Assembly (NCBI GenBank): GCA_039026915.1
Contig: JBCCLJ010000018.1
Coordinates: forward strand, 1 to 55,281
Origin: JBCCLJ01 sp039026915
GTDB taxonomy: Bacteria > Acidobacteriota > Thermoanaerobaculia > Multivoradales > Multivoraceae
Reading direction: 5' to 3'
Length of the DNA stretch: 55,281 nucleotides
The notes under the pieces were generated by a model. That model did not search any database. It had not been told where the DNA came from and saw only the letters and a list, made by a program, of their open reading frames with translations. The position numbers and the translations under genes are program-made. This document shows, piece after piece, positions 26,399-35,163 of the stretch. The first letter of the stretch is position 1. Every line of letters begins with the position of its first letter.

Positions 26399-27484
26399 AT
26401 GCGATGTGGAGTCAAAGCAATTCTGCTGTTCTGGATCTGTGCCCCGGCCCTGGCCGCCGAGGTTCCCATGAAACCCGATGGGTGGGAGATCGACGCGGAA
26501 GAGCATCGATTTGAGGAGCACTTGGGGCGCCGGGCTCTGCTGCTGGATCGAGGAGTGGCGACGGCGAACGGAGTCGTTCTGCGCGACGGTGTGATCGAGT
26601 TCGACATCGCGGTGCCCAGTGAACGCGGCTTCTCGGGCATTCTCTGGAGAGTGCTTGACGGCGACAACCACGAAGAGTTCTACCTTCGGCACCACCTCAG
26701 TGGCCAGCCGGACGCGTGCCAGTACACCCCGGTCTTCAACGGCCTCCGCGGTTGGCAGCTGTACTCGGGCCCGCACTTTTCAGCCCCGGTCGAGTTCCCT
26801 GCGAACCAGTGGATCCGCATCAAGCTTGTCGTTGAGGAGAGCCGAGCAGACATCTACATCGATAGCGACGAGCCGGTTCTCCACATTCCGGAGCTCAAGA
26901 GGTCTCCCCAAGCGGGGCGACTGGCCTTCAAGAGCACCTTCGCTCCGGCCTGGTTTTCGAAGCTGAGTTACCGACCCCTGGGCGACGAACGGATCGTTGG
27001 CCGGCCGGCAGACGTAGCGCCACCTCCTGAGCACATGGTGACCGAGTGGATGGTCTCGCCAGCCTTTCCGAAGGGCGATATCGAGGGGCGTCTCGCTCTG
27101 CCCGACGACTCTCCGGACGCCAACTGGCGACGCAGCACGGCCGAGGCAAGCGGCCTTCTCAATGTCGCGCGGTCCGTAGAGATCACCGACCGGAACGACA
27201 CGGCCTTTGCCCGTCTCCGAATCGACTCCGCAGAAGAGCAGAAGAAACTGGTGCGCTTCGGTTTCAGTGACGAGGTCCGCGTCTTCTTGAACGGTGAGCT
27301 TTTGTTCGTGGGATCTGATGGCTTCCTGTCGCGCGACGACAAGTTCATGGGAACGGTGGGCTTGTTCGACTCCGTGGTGCTTCCCTTGAAGCGCGGCAAG
27401 AACGATCTCTTGTTCGCCGTCTCGGAAGGCTTTGGAGGTTGGGGTCTGCTGGCGCAGTTCGAAGATCCGTCGGGCCTTCAGTGA
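26399..27484 (+). CDS. Exported LamG/DUF1080-like two-domain protein
   Basis: A 361-residue exported protein. GGAGG at 26387-26391, seven bases before the ATG, fixes the start, and the signal peptide ends at APALAAEVP. Residues about 25-195 form a concanavalin-like (DUF1080 or LamG-type) domain: NGVVLRDGVIEFDIAVPSER, GFSGILWRVLDGDNHEEFYL and NQWIRIKLVVEESRADIYID. Residues about 225-360 form a second beta-sandwich with RFGFSDEVRVFLNGELLF, like a jelly-roll. Both modules suggest carbohydrate binding or hydrolysis, but no catalytic residues are obvious. It follows the AraC regulator. Confidence 0.75.
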   Translation: MRCGVKAILLFWICAPALAAEVPMKPDGWEIDAEEHRFEEHLGRRALLLDRGVATANGVVLRDGVIEFDIAVPSERGFSGILWRVLDGDNHEEFYLRHHLSGQPDACQYTPVFNGLRGWQLYSGPHFSAPVEFPANQWIRIKLVVEESRADIYIDSDEPVLHIPELKRSPQAGRLAFKSTFAPAWFSKLSYRPLGDERIVGRPADVAPPPEHMVTEWMVSPAFPKGDIEGRLALPDDSPDANWRRSTAEASGLLNVARSVEITDRNDTAFARLRIDSAEEQKKLVRFGFSDEVRVFLNGELLFVGSDGFLSRDDKFMGTVGLFDSVVLPLKRGKNDLLFAVSEGFGGWGLLAQFEDPSGLQ

Positions 27485-27522
27485 GCCCTGAGCGGACGGC
27501 GGCTCGAGACGCACGGGCGTGC

Positions 27523-27825
27523 TCAGTCCTCGAGCTTGCGTTCGACGCTCGAGATCTTGTCGTCGAGCGACTGCTCCCGGTCGGTGCGCGTGCCGCAACG
27601 GATCGAGGTCGTGATTCGAGGTGCTCCCATTTCATGAACCACTTCGTGGCAACGCTTGAGTGCGCCGAACACGGTATCCCAGTCTCCTTCGACGTTGGTC
27701 CCGTAGCCGTGGGTTCGAGGCTCGAGGCCCGCTTCTTTCAAGACGCGGATGCAAGCGGCGACTTCGTCGGAGACCGAGACGCCGATTCCGATCGGGACCA
27801 CACAGAGATCTGCCATGACTTTCAT
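27523..27825 (-). CDS. MTH1187/YkoF-type thiamine-binding protein
   Basis: A 100-residue protein of the MTH1187 (DUF77) family, which binds thiamine or related pyrimidines. The hallmarks are the strand MADLCVVPIGIGVSVSDEVA, then LKEAGLEPRTHGYGTNVEGD with the conserved Thr/Gly-Thr-Asn turn, and VHEMGAPRITTSIRCGTRTD. The ATG at 27825 follows GGGAGGAA at a workable distance, so residues upstream in the open frame are excluded. It is a cytoplasmic homotetramer in known members. It converges with the LamG-like gene and has no visible thiamine partner genes or THI riboswitch. Confidence 0.9.
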   Translation of the reverse strand: MKVMADLCVVPIGIGVSVSDEVAACIRVLKEAGLEPRTHGYGTNVEGDWDTVFGALKRCHEVVHEMGAPRITTSIRCGTRTDREQSLDDKISSVERKLED

Positions 27826-28002
27826 GAGTCGACGTTTCCTCCCAATGACCTTGGATTCGCGCGTACCGTGGGAGCGTTCCTCCACACGGAAGCACGCTCT
27901 GTCTGGTCATGCTACGTGGCGAACTCGAGAGCTTGCCCAAGGTGGTTGTCGCCTAGCCACCCTACTTCCGAGGTCGCCCTCGAACACGTTCGGGACTCCG
28001 AC

Positions 28003-30453
28003 CTAGTCAGCCTTCAACGCGATCGCTGGGTCGACTCGACTGGCCCGAACGAGAGGAAGCAGAGAACCGAGCGCCGCGACCACCGCCGTCGCGGCGAGCA
28101 CCGTCGAGATGGTCACGGGATCCCAGGCCTTCACGCCGAACAGGTTGCCTTCCATGGCCTTGCTGAGCCCGGCGGAAGCACCGAGTCCGAGGGTAAGGCC
28201 GAGGGCGAGGATGGTCGCTGTTTGACGACTCATCCACGAGACGATGCCGAGTCTCTGGCTGCCCAGGGCCATGCGCAGACCGATCTCGCGAGTGTGCGTC
28301 TGTGCGAAGAAGGCGAGCACGCTGTAGAGCCCGAGCCCGGCGAGGAACGCTGAGATGAGTGCGAAGGTGGACGAGAGATAGGCCGCGAAGCGGGATTGCT
28401 CGGTCTCCGCTCCGAGCCTGTCCGACATCGACTGGACGTCGTAGAGCGGCAGCGCTGGATCGAGACTGCGCATGCGCTCTCTGACGGAGGCGGTCAGCGC
28501 GTTCGGATTTCCGCTGGTGCGTACCAGAAGGTTCACGTCGGTGGCGGGGGTCTGATCGAACGAGTAGTAGACGTCGGAGGTTGGGATCGATGTGAGGAGC
28601 CGCCCGGCAAGCCTCGCGTCGGCCACCACACCGACGATCTCGTAGTGAATCTCCGAGTCTGCGCTCGCCGGAGAGTTCCAACGGTGCACGCTGCGTCCCA
28701 GCGGGTTCTCGCCGGGGAACATGGCGGCTGCCGTGCTCTCGCTGATGACCACGACGGGCGCCCCCTCCGCGTGATCGGCCTCGCTGATACCGCGACCCTG
28801 CAGAAGCGGGATGCCGAGCTCTTCGATGCCTCCAGGGCTCACGAAGTGCACCCGCGCGCCGTGGGTCTCGCTCTGTGAAGTCAGGGCGCGGCCGGTGGCG
28901 GCAAAGGCGCGGTACCAGGTGGCCTGCGCCGGCATCGAGCGTGACCAGACGATGGTGCTCTCGACGCCGGGGATCGAAGAGAGCTCGCCGCGCACCTCGC
29001 TCGCAGACGCTGCCTGCTTCTGCGCGGTGTCGTACTCGGTAGCAGGTAGCGTCGTGCGCAGGGTGAGCAGGCCCTTTGGGTCAAAGCCCGTCGGTGTCTG
29101 CGCCAGGTTGCGGAAGCTCTGCGTCATCTGTAGCCCGCCCAGCAGCAGGGTGACGGCGCAGGCCACTTCGACCACGATGAGCGCCTTGCGCCAGGTCTCG
29201 CCGGCGGCGCTTGCGCCGCGCCCTTCGGAGCGGAGGACGCTGTTCAGATTGCCAAACGAGATCACCAACCCGGGTACGGCCCCGAACAGAAGCCCGGTGC
29301 CGACCGCCAGGACGAGGGTGGCTGCGATCACCGCCGGGCTGGGCTGCAGCGTGACGTAGTCGGGAAGGGTCACCGGGCTGAATCTCATCAGCAGCCGAAT
29401 CGCGAGGTAGCCGATCCCGAGGCCGAGAACGCTCGCGAGCAGGGAGGTGAGAAGCCCTTCCAGAGTCAGGCGGCGAGCGACACGCCGTCGCCCGGCTCCG
29501 AGCGCCAGGTGCATGGCGATCTCGGACTGGCGGGCAGTGGCGCGCAGGAGCACGAGGTTGGCGGCGTTGGCGCAGCCGATCAGGAGCACGAAGAAGGCTC
29601 CGCCGAGAAGAGTGAGGATGCCGGCGCGAAACGGCTGCGACTGGAACTCAGCGACGCTGCGCGTGATCATGCTGAAGCCGTCGTGCGATGCCGGGAAGTC
29701 TGCTTCGAGGGTCTCGGCGAGCGTCTGGATCTCGGCGCCGGCCTGCGCGAGCTCAGTGCCGTCGGCGAGGCTTGCGACGATCGCCAGGAAGCGCGTGGTG
29801 CGCTGCTGGATGAGAGACCAGTCGAAGCCGAGAAGGGGATAGGTCTCGAGCGGCAGCCAGACCTCGGTCGGGTTGCCGGCTGACGGCAGGTCGATGAAGC
29901 GCTGGGCCAGCACGCCGGCGACCTCGAAGGGCTCGCCGTTCAGCGTGACGGTGCGGCCCACGATGTCGGCCTTGCCTCCGAACTGGCTTTGCCACAGCGC
30001 CCAGCTCAGCACCACCGCTCGCTGCGCCATGGGGCCCGAGTGTGCCTCGGGGCTGAAGAAGGAACCCATCTCGAGCGGTGCGTCGAGCAGCGAGAGGTAG
30101 TGCTGCGAGACGAAGTTCGACTGCACACGGACCGCCTCGGTGGTGCCCGAAAGAGTGAGCGAGTTGGTGGCTTGATAAGCCGCAACGTGCTCCAGCGAAG
30201 TCATCGCTTCGAGGCTCTCGAAGCTGGAGTGCGAGACCAGCATCTGCGTGATCTGAGCTTCGAGATTCTGCTCGTAGATGGTGACCAAGCGGTCCGCTTC
30301 GGGATAGGGAAGCGGCTGAAGCAGCACCGCGTCTGCGAGGGTGAGGGTGGCGACCGTAGCGCCGATGCCGATCGCCAGGATCACGGCCACCAGAAGGTAG
30401 AGGCCGCGGGAGCGGGCCACGGTGCGTAGCGCCTGAGCAAGATCTTCGAGCAT
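28003..30453 (-). CDS. ADOP-family MacB/FtsX-type permease, second copy
   Basis: An 816-residue membrane permease of the same family as the one at 3407-5806 but clearly diverged. The N-terminus (LEDLAQALRTVARSRGLYLL) is followed by the first helix and then the two MacB-core/FtsX halves. The FtsX signatures GGAFFVLLIGCANAANLVLL and TREIGLRMALGSQRLGIV are visible, and the end is SRVDPAIALKAD. No ATPase gene is adjacent. It lies 44 bases downstream of an Lrp/AsnC regulator on the same strand, which suggests control by an amino acid or related small molecule, an unusual neighbour for this family. The substrate is unknown. Confidence 0.93.
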   Translation of the reverse strand: MLEDLAQALRTVARSRGLYLLVAVILAIGIGATVATLTLADAVLLQPLPYPEADRLVTIYEQNLEAQITQMLVSHSSFESLEAMTSLEHVAAYQATNSLTLSGTTEAVRVQSNFVSQHYLSLLDAPLEMGSFFSPEAHSGPMAQRAVVLSWALWQSQFGGKADIVGRTVTLNGEPFEVAGVLAQRFIDLPSAGNPTEVWLPLETYPLLGFDWSLIQQRTTRFLAIVASLADGTELAQAGAEIQTLAETLEADFPASHDGFSMITRSVAEFQSQPFRAGILTLLGGAFFVLLIGCANAANLVLLRATARQSEIAMHLALGAGRRRVARRLTLEGLLTSLLASVLGLGIGYLAIRLLMRFSPVTLPDYVTLQPSPAVIAATLVLAVGTGLLFGAVPGLVISFGNLNSVLRSEGRGASAAGETWRKALIVVEVACAVTLLLGGLQMTQSFRNLAQTPTGFDPKGLLTLRTTLPATEYDTAQKQAASASEVRGELSSIPGVESTIVWSRSMPAQATWYRAFAATGRALTSQSETHGARVHFVSPGGIEELGIPLLQGRGISEADHAEGAPVVVISESTAAAMFPGENPLGRSVHRWNSPASADSEIHYEIVGVVADARLAGRLLTSIPTSDVYYSFDQTPATDVNLLVRTSGNPNALTASVRERMRSLDPALPLYDVQSMSDRLGAETEQSRFAAYLSSTFALISAFLAGLGLYSVLAFFAQTHTREIGLRMALGSQRLGIVSWMSRQTATILALGLTLGLGASAGLSKAMEGNLFGVKAWDPVTISTVLAATAVVAALGSLLPLVRASRVDPAIALKAD

Positions 30454-30497
30454 GGGTAGGTTGCCTTTCCAGTCGGTCGAAACAGAGGGAGCTGGCG

Positions 30498-31001
30498 TCA
30501 GCCGTTGGCTTCAGAGTCGGGATCCGGTTTGTCGAGGCCAGGTTCGTCGAGTTGAGGCAGCGGCAGCTTGCCCGTCTCCTTCACGGTCTCGAGAACGATC
30601 GTGGACTTGGTTGATTCGATGCCGCCGATCGCGTTGAACTCGTCGGTGAGGATGCGGTGCAGGCCGCGGGTGGACGAGGTTCGGACCTTGAGCAGGAAGC
30701 AGTCCTCGCCCGCCACGTGGTGGACTTCGAGCACCTCAGGGATGGCAGCGAGCTTCGCCGCCGTCCCGGGCTCGGCCGGGCAGCGCGCAACGCGCACGAA
30801 CAGAAAGGCCAGCATGCCGAGCCCCATGGCCTCGGGGTCGAGCCGGGCCTCGTAGCCGTGCAAGACACCGTTGCGCTCGAGCTTGCGGATGCGCTCGAGT
30901 ACGGCGGAAGGCGCCAGGCCCACGGAGCGGGCGATCTCGGCGTTGCTGCAGCGAGCGTTCGACTGCAGGCAGTCGATGATGGCTTTGTCGGCTTTGTCCA
31001 T
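30498..31001 (-). CDS. Lrp/AsnC-family transcriptional regulator
   Basis: A 167-residue DNA-binding protein. The N-terminal winged HTH is MDKADKAIIDCLQSNARCSN followed by AEIARSVGLAPSAVLERIRK. The C-terminal RAM domain that binds amino acids follows (PEVLEVHHVAGEDCFLLKVR). The ATG at 31001 matches the usual family start (LDKxDxxIL), but an ATG at 31034 is also possible. A Pro/Asp-rich tail of about 20 residues extends past the RAM domain. The region upstream is unusually AT-rich and is likely its autoregulated promoter. The permease gene follows after 44 bases. Confidence 0.92.
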   Translation of the reverse strand: MDKADKAIIDCLQSNARCSNAEIARSVGLAPSAVLERIRKLERNGVLHGYEARLDPEAMGLGMLAFLFVRVARCPAEPGTAAKLAAIPEVLEVHHVAGEDCFLLKVRTSSTRGLHRILTDEFNAIGGIESTKSTIVLETVKETGKLPLPQLDEPGLDKPDPDSEANG

Positions 31002-31019
31002 AATTCTCAGGGCTTTCTT

Positions 31020-31085
31020 CTGTCTTGACGTCATTTGTACGGTGAATATTCGTTTAGAGTTGCATTTTGCTATCAATTATTCGGC
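31020..31085. promoter_or_regulatory. AT-rich putative promoter/operator of the Lrp gene
   Basis: A 66-base AT-rich patch in an otherwise GC-rich window lies just upstream of the Lrp gene and contains words such as GAATATTCG and CTATCAATTATTCGG. Lrp proteins often bind degenerate AT-rich sites and control themselves. The boundaries are approximate. Confidence 0.4.
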
Positions 31086-31160
31086 CTTGAGGAGCTTGTG
31101 CCGTACGAACGACGGTAGGCGTACCGCGTCTCGACTCGCTCGCGAGCGGACAGCGGCTTC

Positions 31161-31204
31161 AAGTAAAGAAAGAAGAGGTGCCATCCATTCCTGGCTGGCA
31201 CCTC
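31161..31204 (-). terminator. Rho-independent terminator of the helicase operon
   Basis: GAGGTGCCA (31175-31183) pairs with TGGCACCTC (31196-31204), a perfect 9-bp stem with a 12-base loop. Read on the minus strand, the stem is followed by TTCTTTCTTTACTT. It lies 51 bases past the helicase stop at 31256, so it fits an intrinsic terminator for that operon. Confidence 0.8.
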
Positions 31205-31255
31205 GTTGCTACGACGTCTTCAGTTTGTTCGGCTGTGAGTCAGCTAGCAGGGGAC

Positions 31256-34200
31256 TCAGCTCGCGGCCAAACGCATCCCCTGGAAGACCTCCGCTGGCAG
31301 CGGCACCGCGAGCTCCCACAGAATGCGCAAGGGTTTCTCGCTCTCGTGCTCGACGTAGGTTGCCGGGCCGGCGTAGAAGAACGGCTCTGCGCCAAGCACG
31401 CCGCTCTTCTGCTCTCGCACGAACAGGTGAACGGAGCTTCCGCGCTTCGCGTGGTGAAGGTAGCGCTGCCCAGTGGGCGAGGCTTCACTCGTGGTGTGCT
31501 GCGACTCCCAGTGGAAGAGCGTGCGCGAGACGGCTCGGTCTTCGTAGCGTGTCGTTGGCGAGAAGTGCTCCTCGGTCTTCTTGAGCGTGACGAGAAAGAA
31601 GTCGGCCTGCTCGGCCTCGACCCACTTCACGCCTTGCCGCAGAGCGCCCGGATTCGAGTCGCCGAAGGCCGCGACGATCTCGTCGCGCCGGTAGGTGGCG
31701 TGCACCTGCAGCGGTACGTGGGCGTAGCGCGGCAGCACCTCCCTGAGCGGCTTCTGCAGCCGATGACGCCGCTCTTGCAGCAGTGCGGCGAGCTCTTGCA
31801 TCTCGCTGCGCCGCCCGGGAAGTTCGAGGGCCTCGCGGAGTCGATCCGCAGCGTCTTGCGGGTCGGCGTCGGGGCCCCACAGGCAGTAGTGCAGCATGGT
31901 GAGCAGGCGTTGTTCACGCTCGTTCACCGGAGTGAGTCCGTCTCTGTTCGTGAGGACGCGTTCGAGGAAGGCGAGTCTCTCGGCGTCGTCGATGTGCAGG
32001 AGCCTTGCGAGGCCTTTGCCGAGGCGCCGGTCAACCTTCGCCGACTCTTCGCTCGGCGATTTCTCAAAGCCGGACTCCCGGCGTAGCGCCGTCCAGTCCT
32101 TCTTGCGGTACACGTCTTCGGCTTCGAGTTGGGTCTCTTGGATGAACTGCTCGAGCGTCGTCTCCGGGCCCAGCTGCCGCAGCTCCTTCACGAGCCCCGG
32201 ACACTGTAGACGCAGCGCGCTCTGCACGTTGCGCAGGACGATCTCGCGCGCCACAGAGTCGAGCTCCATGTGGCAGCCGGCGGGCAGGTGTGGGAAGCCG
32301 TCCTCCACCTCGCGCTCCAGCTCCCGACGGCTGTAGCGCAGCATGCCGCGGTACTTCTGGTCGAAGCGGAAGCTGCCGTGCTGGTGGCCGACGAAGTCGA
32401 GGCAGGTGAGGCACGGCTTGTCGGGCGCCTTGCGCAGGCCTCGGCCCAGCTGCTGCAGGAAGACGGTGGCGCTCTCTGTGGGGCGCAGGAAGAGCACCGT
32501 GTCGATCTCCGGAACGTCGACGCCTTCGTTAAAGAGGTCGACGGTGAAGAGGACCTGCACCCCGCCGCTGCGTAGCGCCGCGAGGGAGGCGTCGCGTTCC
32601 GCCCGAGGCGTCTGCCCGCTTACCGCGCGCGCCGAGAGCCCGAACTCCCGGAACTTGCGCGCCATGAACTCGGCGTGCGCGACCGACACGCAGAAGCCAA
32701 GGGCTCGCATCGCCCCCGGGTCGGTGATCTTCTTCTGGACTTCTTCGGCGACGAGACGCGCGCGGGCATCGTCGGACGTGTAGAGGTTCGTGAGCGCCGC
32801 GGCGTCGTAGCGGCCGGCGCGCCACTCGATGCCCTCGAGTCGGGTGTTGTCGTGAATGCCGAAGTAGTGGAAAGGGCAGAGAAGCCCTTCGTCGAGTGCC
32901 TCCCACAGCCGCATCTCCACGGCGAAGCGCCCGCCGAACCAGCGCTTCACGTCCTGGCCGTCGGCGCGCTCGGGCGTGGCGGTGAGGCCGAGCAGCACCT
33001 TGGGCTCGAGGTGCTCGAGCAGACGCGTGTAGGTGGGCGCCTCCGCGTGGTGGAACTCGTCGACGATCACCATGTCGAAGTGATCGCTCTGCAGGCCGTC
33101 ACCGCCGGGCTCCGCCAGCTCCAGCTGCTGCAGCGACTGCACGGACGCAAAGACGTGCTGCCACTTTTCGGGGCGTCTGCCATCGACGTACTGCTCGCCA
33201 AAGTCGCCCATCCGCAGGACCTCGCGAAAGGCTTGAGCACTCTGTGTGAGGATCTCCTTGCGGTGCGCTACGAACAGCAGCGACTCGACGGTGCCGGCGC
33301 GCTTCAGGCGCTCGTAGTCGAGCGCCGCCAGAATCGTCTTGCCGGTACCGGTCGCGGCGACGACGAGGTTGCGGTAGCGCCCGTGAATCTCCCTCTCGGC
33401 CTGCAGCTCATCGAGCATGCGCTCCTGGTGTCTCCACGGCGTTACCTCGAGGCCGCTCAGGTTCGTCGGGCCGAAGGAAGTGCCGGCGCGCTCGGCTTGA
33501 ATGGCGCGCTCGAAGCGCTCGGCTGCGGCCTCCGAGTCGTACGCCTCAAAGGAGTCGTCCCGCCAGTACTCTTCGAACGTCGAGCGAAAGGTCTCGAGCA
33601 GGTGCGGCTGCTCGGCGTGAGTCAGGCGCACGTTCCACTCGAGACCGTCGCTGAGCGCCTGGTGCGACATGTTCGACGAGCCGACGTAGGCAGTGGAGAA
33701 GCCCGAGTCACGGTGAAAGAGCCACGCCTTGGCGTGAAGCCGCGTGCGCCCGGTCTCGTAGCTCACTTGGATCTCGGCACCTAGGTCGCGCAGGGCGTCG
33801 AGGGCGCGACGGTCGGTGGAACCGACGTACGTTGTGGTCAGCACACGCACGGGAACGCAGCGTTCGCGCGCCTTGCGAATCGCGTCGATCAGCGTGCGTA
33901 ACCCGGTCCACTTGATGAAGGCACACAGCAGGTCGACCCGGTCGGCCGAATCGAGCTCGCGCTCTACTTCGGAGCCGATGCGCGGTTGGTCTCTGCCGTT
34001 GACGAGCAGGGCGCTCTGCGCGACGGAGACTTCGGGCCGGCGTGGGAAGAGCGCCTCACCACTGGGCGAACTTCCGGCTGCGACGGCCACGAGGCGCCGC
34101 TCCGTTTCGGCCAGGAGGTTCGGCGACGTCTCACCGAGCGCTTCACGGGCCGTCTCGAGCAGTTGGTTAGTCAGTTGCCTCTGCGCGGAGAGCTTGGCCG

Positions 34201-34393
34201 CGGGGTTGCTCTGTCCCTTCGTCGCCGCCTGAAGCGCCGAGACGATGATCGGCAGTAGATGTCGTGCGAAGTGCGCCGCCGAGTCGGCCGGGTCGAGCCT
34301 CTCGAGCTGCTGAAGCTCTTCCGCGACGCTCTCGAGCTTCTGCTCGAGCTCCGCGTCGATGAGCGAATCGTAGAGCCCGGGCCGCAGCGTCAT
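31256..34393 (-). CDS. PLD nuclease-like / SF2 helicase / DUF3427 protein
   Basis: A 1045-residue protein with three modules. The N-terminal phospholipase-D-like half (about 120-290) has the motif H220-x-K222 (RLHAKAWLFH) followed by GSSNMS, as in HKD nucleases. The SF2 helicase (about 315-680) has Walker A ATGTGKT (K352), the DEAD-type box DEFH (D445), SAT-like GLTATPER and motif VI QQLGRGLRKA. The C-terminal part (about 690-1045) is a DUF3427-type region. The layout is known as COG1061 plus COG3886. It overlaps the Nudix gene by four bases (ATGA) and ends at a terminator, so they form one operon. A role in DNA or RNA processing, possibly anti-phage defence or repair, is likely but not proven. 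Confidence 0.9.
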   Translation of the reverse strand: MTLRPGLYDSLIDAELEQKLESVAEELQQLERLDPADSAAHFARHLLPIIVSALQAATKGQSNPAAKLSAQRQLTNQLLETAREALGETSPNLLAETERRLVAVAAGSSPSGEALFPRRPEVSVAQSALLVNGRDQPRIGSEVERELDSADRVDLLCAFIKWTGLRTLIDAIRKARERCVPVRVLTTTYVGSTDRRALDALRDLGAEIQVSYETGRTRLHAKAWLFHRDSGFSTAYVGSSNMSHQALSDGLEWNVRLTHAEQPHLLETFRSTFEEYWRDDSFEAYDSEAAAERFERAIQAERAGTSFGPTNLSGLEVTPWRHQERMLDELQAEREIHGRYRNLVVAATGTGKTILAALDYERLKRAGTVESLLFVAHRKEILTQSAQAFREVLRMGDFGEQYVDGRRPEKWQHVFASVQSLQQLELAEPGGDGLQSDHFDMVIVDEFHHAEAPTYTRLLEHLEPKVLLGLTATPERADGQDVKRWFGGRFAVEMRLWEALDEGLLCPFHYFGIHDNTRLEGIEWRAGRYDAAALTNLYTSDDARARLVAEEVQKKITDPGAMRALGFCVSVAHAEFMARKFREFGLSARAVSGQTPRAERDASLAALRSGGVQVLFTVDLFNEGVDVPEIDTVLFLRPTESATVFLQQLGRGLRKAPDKPCLTCLDFVGHQHGSFRFDQKYRGMLRYSRRELEREVEDGFPHLPAGCHMELDSVAREIVLRNVQSALRLQCPGLVKELRQLGPETTLEQFIQETQLEAEDVYRKKDWTALRRESGFEKSPSEESAKVDRRLGKGLARLLHIDDAERLAFLERVLTNRDGLTPVNEREQRLLTMLHYCLWGPDADPQDAADRLREALELPGRRSEMQELAALLQERRHRLQKPLREVLPRYAHVPLQVHATYRRDEIVAAFGDSNPGALRQGVKWVEAEQADFFLVTLKKTEEHFSPTTRYEDRAVSRTLFHWESQHTTSEASPTGQRYLHHAKRGSSVHLFVREQKSGVLGAEPFFYAGPATYVEHESEKPLRILWELAVPLPAEVFQGMRLAAS

Positions 34394-34824
34394 GCGTCGC
34401 TCTGAGCTGAGGCAAGCCGAGCACAGAGAGCGGGAAGCACGGGCAAGTCGGCTTCGGCCCAGTCGAGCTCGCGCATCTCCTGCACCGTGAACCAGCCGAA
34501 GCCCGCATGCTCTGCGAGTACGACGTCGCCGCTCAGCAACTCTGCGCTGTAAACGTCGAGAACGACACGCTTCGAACCGGCTTTGCCGGTACCGGTACCC
34601 AGAAGCTCTTCCACCCGAATCACCACCCCCAGCTCCTCCCGAATCTCCCGCACCAGCGCCGCGCCCGGCTCTTCGCCGGCCTCTACCTTACCTCCGGGGA
34701 ACTCCCACTTGAGGGGAAGTGACATAGAGGCAGAGCGTTGGGCGACGAGGCACCGGTCGCCGCGGAGGATGGCGGCGCCGACGACGTGAACGGATTTGAT
34801 GTTCGATGAACGGGATGTGCTCAC
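34390..34824 (-). CDS. Nudix (MutT-type) hydrolase
   Basis: A 144-residue cytoplasmic pyrophosphatase. The Nudix box is complete: GGKVEAGEEPG followed by AALVREIREELGV matches G-x5-E-x7-REU-x-EE-x-GU. The N-terminus (VVGAAILRGDRCLVAQRS) and the order of strands fit the (deoxy)nucleoside triphosphate pyrophosphohydrolase subgroup that removes oxidised or unusual nucleotides. It overlaps the helicase gene by four bases and precedes it, so the two are translationally coupled. This pairing of a Nudix enzyme with a DUF3427 helicase is one I recall from other bacteria, which argues that they act together. Confidence 0.92.
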   Translation of the reverse strand: MSTSRSSNIKSVHVVGAAILRGDRCLVAQRSASMSLPLKWEFPGGKVEAGEEPGAALVREIREELGVVIRVEELLGTGTGKAGSKRVVLDVYSAELLSGDVVLAEHAGFGWFTVQEMRELDWAEADLPVLPALCARLASAQSDA

Positions 34825-34833
34825 CGGGCCACG

Positions 34834-35163
34834 CTACCGCGACGGCGCCTGACGAACGGCGAAATCGATCACGAGCTCCAAGTCGAGCGCCTCAGTCCAG
34901 CTTTGCAGAAACCTGACCGTCGGATTGCTTTCCCAACGCTCGGCCTGCGACACCGCTTGCTGGCTGCAGCCCAGCCGATCGGCCATCTGCGCTTGCGACA
35001 GGCCGGCTTCCTCCCGCGACAGGCGAAGCAGGAATCCAACGACGTCCATCTCCTGAGCAGGTAGCCGTTTCCAGCGGCGCAGAGCCGCCCACTCCTCGTA
35101 GGAGCGAGGGCGGCGTCGTGAGAGCTTGGGAAGGGCGGGTTTGGGAGGGGCCTTCGTGCTCAA
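34834..35163 (-). CDS. Xre-type HTH protein (antitoxin-like)
   Basis: A 109-residue protein with a central Cro/C1-type HTH: FLLRLSREEAGLSQAQMADR then LGCSQQAVSQAERWESNP. The start is the TTG at 35163, which overlaps the stop of the preceding gene (TTGA) and has an AGAGGA site just upstream; longer frames to 35373 are shadows of that gene. The small size and coupling to an upstream nucleotidyltransferase-like gene match a toxin-antitoxin-like cassette with an HTH autorepressor. The Nudix/helicase operon starts 9 bases downstream, so read-through is possible. Confidence 0.85.
   Translation of the reverse strand: MSTKAPPKPALPKLSRRRPRSYEEWAALRRWKRLPAQEMDVVGFLLRLSREEAGLSQAQMADRLGCSQQAVSQAERWESNPTVRFLQSWTEALDLELVIDFAVRQAPSR

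Noticed and set aside
27826..28002. Short palindrome (CGAACACGTTCG type) between the thiamine-binding protein and ADOP genes as terminator or operator.
   Set aside because: It is only 12 bases, has no T-tract, and could arise by chance in GC-rich DNA.
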